A stretch of 64,000 bases of DNA from Phoma sp. XZ068 (Eukaryota > Ascomycota > Dothideomycetes > Pleosporales > Didymellaceae), in contig RBKR01000002.1 in the NCBI GenBank assembly GCA_004835665.1, forward strand, positions 496,001 through 560,000, in the 5' to 3' direction. The notes under the pieces are model-generated. The model had not been told where the DNA came from, searched no databases, and saw only the letters and a list, made by a program, of their open reading frames with translations. Below, one piece after another: positions 58,583 through 64,000 of the stretch (positions are counted from its first letter, which is position 1; the number at the start of each line of letters is the position of its first letter). The position numbers and the translations under genes were made by a program.

Positions 58583-59487
58583 TTTTGCCTCCTCAAACTT
58601 TGGAGAACCTTTGTACGTTTGAATTGTTGTTCGCTTCCTGTGCGTTTACTTGGCTAAACTTATGCTTTTTGGCTATCAAATCCGGGTTAGCGTTCTTTCA
58701 AGTGGTACAGTACCCGGGAACAGGAGCCACGCCACCGTTGATGACATGCTTCGTATCCACGGAGTTAAAATGCTTAAATTCTTCGAATGTTCGAATTGCG
58801 CGGCATTAAGCTTTCGGAGATATGCGTTATCACCAGAGTTATGGGTTGAGGGTGGAAACGAAGCACTCGGTGATTAAATTCCAAGTTGAAGCGCCCTCCT
58901 TCGGCGTTCAAATGAGATGATTTTCACAATCTTTTGCCATAAGTAAAGTAGATCTACGTCAACGAAACTAGTCGGTATCAATGTGGGTCAATCACGAACG
59001 GAGTATGCTTCCGGCACGTTTCTCAATGACATGCATCAGCTTCAGTGAGGCTACTGCACGAGCGGTATACCCTGGATATCTCTTATCTGAGATCCACATT
59101 CTTGTGTGCAGTAGTTCCTATCCCTGCAGGACGTCTCCAGCCGATGAAGCACCGATGTCGGTATGAGCAAGGAGGCTCCCAAACCGCCGATACTTGTCCA
59201 TGTCTCGGAGCAGTGCAAAGTAGAATGGCAAAGGCAGCTTCCGGCGATTCAGAAGTAACGCCTGTTGAGATGATGTTGTCGGAGGAAATGTGCGATTTTG
59301 ATAACAAGATGCCAAAATGCTCGTAGCTGTATAATGTACTAGCTTTACGAGTCTATATCAGCTTTACGTGTCTAAATCACCACTTTATTTACAAAATATT
59401 GATGCAGAACGGGTTCAACACCATCAAATTCTTTGGGATTTATCACCAACGCAGACATAAACGCCTCCAACGTTGGCCACTCTTTTG
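58583..59487. promoter_or_regulatory. Bidirectional promoter of thioesterase and PKS
   Basis: 905 bp between divergent starts. It contains TTCGAATGTTCGAA at 58782-58795, two TTCGAA palindromes spaced by 2 nt, which also reads TCG-N6-CGA, close to the TCG-N5-CGA site known for AflR. CCGGGT (58682-58687) and ACCCGG (58712-58717) form a second inverted repeat. Both are plausible Zn2Cys6 sites, by inference. Confidence 0.5.
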
Positions 59488-62400
59488 ATGAGAATGGAAG
59501 GCATTGCCAAAGATCTCAAGTCAATCGCCGTGACAGGCTTATCTTGTCGATTCCCTGGAGATGGTGATACACCAGAAAACTTCTGGAAATTTATTTGTGA
59601 CGGAAAATGTAAGTGAAGTCGGACCAGCAAAAATGGCGGTACGTTAGCTAACACGTGCAAGCCGCGTACTCTGAGAATCCCGCAAGATGGAACCCAGACG
59701 CCTTCCACCGTCCCGATAAAACGATCAACAGCAGCGTGACGCGAGGAGCGCACTTTTTGAAGGAAGATGTCGCTGCATTCGATGCCAACTTCTTCAAAAT
59801 CTCAAAGGTGGAGGCCGAGGCCATGGACCCACAACAACGGATACTCATCGAGACTGCATACGAGGCTATGGAAAACAGTGGACTCCCAATGCACAAACTG
59901 GCCGGCACGCGTACGGGCGTTTTTGTCGGCAACTTCACCACTGACTACCGGGAGTCCGTTACCAAGGATGTCGACTCTGGTCCCATGTATGCCATCAATG
60001 GCCTGTGCAGTACAGCTGCGTCGAATCGCATTTCATGGTTTTTTGACCTGAAAGGACCAAGTTTTACGCTGGACACGGCGTGTTCATCTGGTCTTGTTGC
60101 AGTCCACCAGGCATGTCAAAGCCTAAACTCAGGAGAGTCTGATTTCGCTCTCGTCGGAGCCGAAAGCCTCTTGCTCAACCCGGATATGTACCAATTCTTG
60201 TCAAATCAAGAATTCTTGGCCAAAGACGGTAAATGCAAGTCTTTTGACGAATCTGGAGACGGCTATGGTCGAGGCGACGGCATAGCTGTTCTTGTACTAC
60301 GACGAGCCGATGATGCCATCGCTGAAGGAGACCCAATCCGTGCCATCATTAGGGGTTCAGCATGTAATCAAGATGGGCGCACAAAAGGAATGACGATGCC
60401 TAGCGCCGATGCACAGGAACAGTTAGCTCTGGATGCATACCGTAACGCAGGTCTAAGTATGGATGACACGCGCTACGTCGAAGCCCACGGTACCGGTACG
60501 CAGGCTGGCGATACTCAGGAAACACTGGGCCTCTCGCGGACATTCAGCCGGCATCGGTCGCCAACAGACAAGCTTTTGATAGGCTCAGTAAAGGCCAATA
60601 TCGGGCACTTGGAAGCGTGTGCGGGCCTGGCAGCGATAATCAAGGTCATCTATATTCTGGAGCACGGTCTCATCCCACCTACCATCTCTTGCAAAACACC
60701 GAATCCAAAAGTCAAGTGGGACGAGTGGAATCTACACGTCCCCATAGAACTTATGCCGTGGCCTACAAACGGGCTACGAAGAGCCAGTGTGCAGTCGTTC
60801 GGCTATGGCGGCACAAACGCCCATGTCATCCTGGACGATGCATTTCACTACCTGGAGAGCCGGAGACTCGAGGGCAACCACTACACTCAAACTTATAGCT
60901 CGAGAGCGGCAATACAGACCAATGGATTCAGCTCTCACACCCCCAGGCTGTTTGTGGTTAGCGCGCAGGACAAGGAAGGTCTGAAGCGGGTGAAAGCAAA
61001 GTTGGCAGATCATCTGGTATCCACTGCCGAGACGGAAAAGAACAGCGAGGCCTACATGCGCGACCTGGCCTACACCCTGGCTGAGCGGAGATCTTGCCTG
61101 CAATGGCAGACCTATGCAATTGGATCCTCACCCAAAGACTTAGCCGAGGCGTTACTGGACAGCAGTTCGACTGCGCTCGAGGGACGGCGGCGTGACCAGA
61201 CGCGACTGGGCTTTATATTCACCGGCCAGGGAGCGCAATGGGCACGTATGGGCGTGGAGCTCATGGCATTCGACGTCTTCCGGCAGAGTGTGGAGGGCTC
61301 CGACCGGTACCTGAGCGAGGAGCTAGATTGCCCTTGGTCGGCGGTGGAGGAACTCGCCAAAGACGCAGGCAGCTCCAACCTGCAGCTTGCTTCACACAGT
61401 CAGACTTTGTGCACGGTGCTGCAGATAGGGTTGGTCGACCTGCTGGAGTCGTGGAACGTGAAAACAGACGTCGTCACAGGCCACTCCAGCGGCGAGATTG
61501 GAGCTGCTTACTGCTTGGGAGCGTTGAGCAAGGAGGACGCCCTCAAGGTTGCGTACTTTCGAGGCATCTTGTCGTCTGCTATGAAGGAGATTGCGCCCGA
61601 AGTCAAGGGCTGCATGGCGGCGATTGGAGCCTCACCCGAGCAAGCTCAGCAATGGTTGTCTGAACTGACTAAAGGTGAAGTTGTGGTGGCCTGCATCAAC
61701 TCCCCATCCAGCATCACTGCATCAGGCGATGCCGAAGCCGTGGACGAGCTGGTCGAGAAACTCACCAGCCAGGGCGTCTTTGCACGGAAGCTGAAAGTCG
61801 ACACAGCATACCATTCGCCTCACATGCAAATGGTGGCAGCCCAGTACTTTGAGGCTCTCGCCGACATCGAGCCGCAGGCGGCCAAGGAGGGCCGCAAGAT
61901 GTACTCGGCCGTGTCTGGTGGGTTCGTTGAGGCTGACCAGCTGGGAGCCAGTCACTGGGTGCGCAACTTAGTCTCGCCGGTGCGATTTTCTGATGCGCTG
62001 CTTGACCTTGTGCGGCCTCTGGTCAATGGGAAGCGCGTCACTGCGAACCAGGTTGATATCCTCGTCGAAGTAGGCCCGCACAACGCTCTGCAAGGGCCGG
62101 CCCGGCAGATCCTCAAGGCCCACGGAGTGACTGACATTGACTACTGCGCGCTGCTCTCTCGAGGGAAAGATGGTATACAAACGGCCCTTGGTTGCGTGGG
62201 CTCGTTGCTGGTGCAGGGTGTTGCGGTCAACACCAAGGCAGTCAACAACGACACGGCCCCGGCTACGCGAAGTAAGCCTGTTGTCGATCTGCCGCCGTAC
62301 GCGTGGAACCACGCCGGGCGCTACTGGGCCGAGTCGCGCATCGTTCGTGAAGGCCGTCTGCGGCTGTATCCGCGTCAGCCGCTGCTGGGTGCACCTTGTC

Positions 62401-64000
62401 CTACCATGGGTGTTGGGGCTCGCCATTGGCGAGGCTTCATTCGAGCCGCTGAAGAGCCCTGGTTGCGCGATCATCAGATCCAGGGCACAGTTCTCTATCC
62501 CGCTGCGGGCTTTTTGGCCATGGCCATTGAGGCCGCAGCGCAGACGGCCGACCCGGCGCGTCGTGTGCATGCCTTCCACCTGCGCGATGTCACTATTGAT
62601 GCCGCTCTAGTCGTGCCTGATGATGGCGAGGTCGAGGCCATTCTCGAGCTGAAGCCGCATCGCGCTGCAACACTTGACTCGACGGCAACATGGTCAGAGT
62701 TCACCGTCACATCCTCCGACAACAAGGCGGATCTGCGCCAGAATTGCGCAGGCCTAATTGTTATCGAATATGAAGCCCCAGCCGAATCGGGCATGGGCAA
62801 GGAGCGGGATCTGGCGCGCCAAGCCGCGAGAGCGACTCTTCGCGAGCTTGATGCTACCACCGACGTGACAATCCCTCACGAAGACCTGTACGCGTACCTA
62901 GATAGCCTGGGCCTGAACTATGGACCAGCCTTTGCGCGCGTTGCGGCGGCAGAATTGGACTCTCAAAGGCCAGGATGGTGTGTCGCTGACATCGAAAATA
63001 CGGCCGTGGAGTCGCGTGTGCCGCCATATCGCACCCAGCGCCCGCACGTAATCCATCCAACTACGCTCGATGCCGTCTTTCATCTAGCCTTCGCCGCCTT
63101 CAAGGGCACGGCCGATGAGTTGAGTGGAGCTATGGTCCCCACCAAGATTGAGCAGCTCATTGTGTTCCCTGACGCGCCGTGGCAGCCAGGCTCGGTGCTG
63201 CGTGGACTAGCTCACGCTCGCCGCCATGGCTTTAAGGAGCTGGTAGCGGACTTTCAAGTCCCAGATGCGCTTACCATCACAGGATTTACTTGTTCAGATG
63301 TCTCAGGAAGTGCTTCTCAAGGACAGGCAAATTCTGGTCAAGTGCGTCAAATCGCGACTGCCGTGGTGTCGAAACCGGCGATCGAGATGTTGACCCTAGA
63401 CGAGCTGGGCGCCGTCCTGAAGAAGGCTTCTTCTCTCGAATCGCAGCTGGATCTGGTAGGTTTCTGATGTTTATTCTCTCTATGTTTTCCTCTCTTCGCT
63501 GTTTCCTTATTATACTAACTTGCCCTGCAGTTTGTTGACCTTTTGCACGCTGCAAAGCCCCAACTCTCCATCCTCGAGGTAACTTGCGCCGAGAAGTCAC
63601 TCCTTGTCCGCAGCCCTACTTTCGATCGTCTATGCCAGACAGCAGATATCCATTTCTGTGTTCCAGATGACGCCACTGCTGCTTCGCTTGCAGAACTTGC
63701 GGCCGATATCAACATCAAAGTTGGAGCTCCGGACTTGCTCCCTGCTGGTACGTTTGATCTTGTAGTGGCGCCAGCCAGCACTACTGCTTCCTTGTCTCCG
63801 CTGCTTAAGGAGCACGGCAAGTTGTTCCTCACTGGTGCAGCTCCACCGAGCCTCGGCCTCCCCGGAGTCACCCTTCAAAGTCTACCCGGTATTCTTATTG
63901 CCGGCCTGACTCCCGGTTCAACTGTGCGTGATGTAGGTGCTGAGCTCATCTTGCTTGAATCTCCTCAAGCCTCCAACGACGCCAGGGCTGTAGCTGCCCA
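59488..64000 (+). CDS. Highly reducing polyketide synthase, 5' part
   Basis: Iterative type I PKS cut by the window edge; exons 59488-59608, 59662-63455 and 63531 onward, 1461 residues visible. The KS domain (about 12-430) starts SIAVTGLSCRFPGDG and has Cys181 in DTACSSG, His316 in EAHGTGT and His356 in NIGHLEA. The AT domain starts near 560 with FIFTGQGAQWARMG, nucleophile Ser649 in GHSSGE. The DH domain (about 940-1230) has His978 in DHQIQGTVLYP and Asp1177 in TTLDAVFH. Then a methyltransferase-like stretch begins FVDLLHAAKPQLSILEV at 1306, but the glycine-rich SAM motif is missing and the region looks shortened, so C-methylation is unlikely. ER, KR and ACP would lie beyond the window. An ATG two codons later (59494) is an alternative start. 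Confidence 0.95.

Overview
The window is nuclear DNA of a filamentous ascomycete (Pezizomycotina). Genes lie on both strands and carry short introns, mostly 45-80 nt, with GTAAGT-like donors and CTAAC branch sites. Protein families are typical of moulds: MetAP2, porin, chorismate synthase, Zn2Cys6 regulators, Ice2 and a reducing polyketide synthase. A secreted pectin lyase fits a plant-associated lifestyle. Dothideomycetes is my best guess at class, by general resemblance only. Exon coordinates were worked out by hand from splice signals and reading frame.

Region 1-22.6 kb is a dense housekeeping block. In order: 3' part of an ammonium transporter (+), methionine aminopeptidase 2 (-), mitochondrial J-protein (+), VDAC porin (-), chorismate synthase (+), a Zn2Cys6 regulator (+), a Sec14-like/RhoGAP protein (+), a TCF25/Rqc1 homologue (-), a mitochondrial PP2C resembling pyruvate dehydrogenase phosphatase (+), a secreted HEXXH protein (+) and a small membrane protein (+).

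Region 22.6-36.4 kb is looser. It holds a secreted, probably GPI-anchored PLC-like phosphodiesterase (+), a pectin lyase (-) between two gene-poor stretches of about 2.8 kb, a low-complexity charged protein (+), mitochondrial ribosomal protein uL3m (-) and an unusual fusion of a Zn2Cys6 finger with a hexapeptide acyltransferase (-).

Region 36.4-44.4 kb has no gene I can support. Region 44.4-49.5 kb holds Ice2 (-), MYG1 (+) and a PRELI/Ups2-like lipid-transfer protein (+). Region 49.5-53.6 kb is again gene-poor, with AT-rich decayed sequence at its right end.

Region 53.6-64 kb is the edge of a secondary-metabolite cluster. It has an AflR-like regulator with an AT-hook (-), a stand-alone ACP-thioesterase whose ACP attachment serine is alanine (-), and, divergently transcribed from it, a highly reducing PKS (KS-AT-DH, then a shortened methyltransferase-like stretch) that runs off the right edge. 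The likely scheme is that the regulator switches on the shared TE/PKS promoter and the thioesterase releases the chain made by the PKS. This set is the most interesting content of the window.
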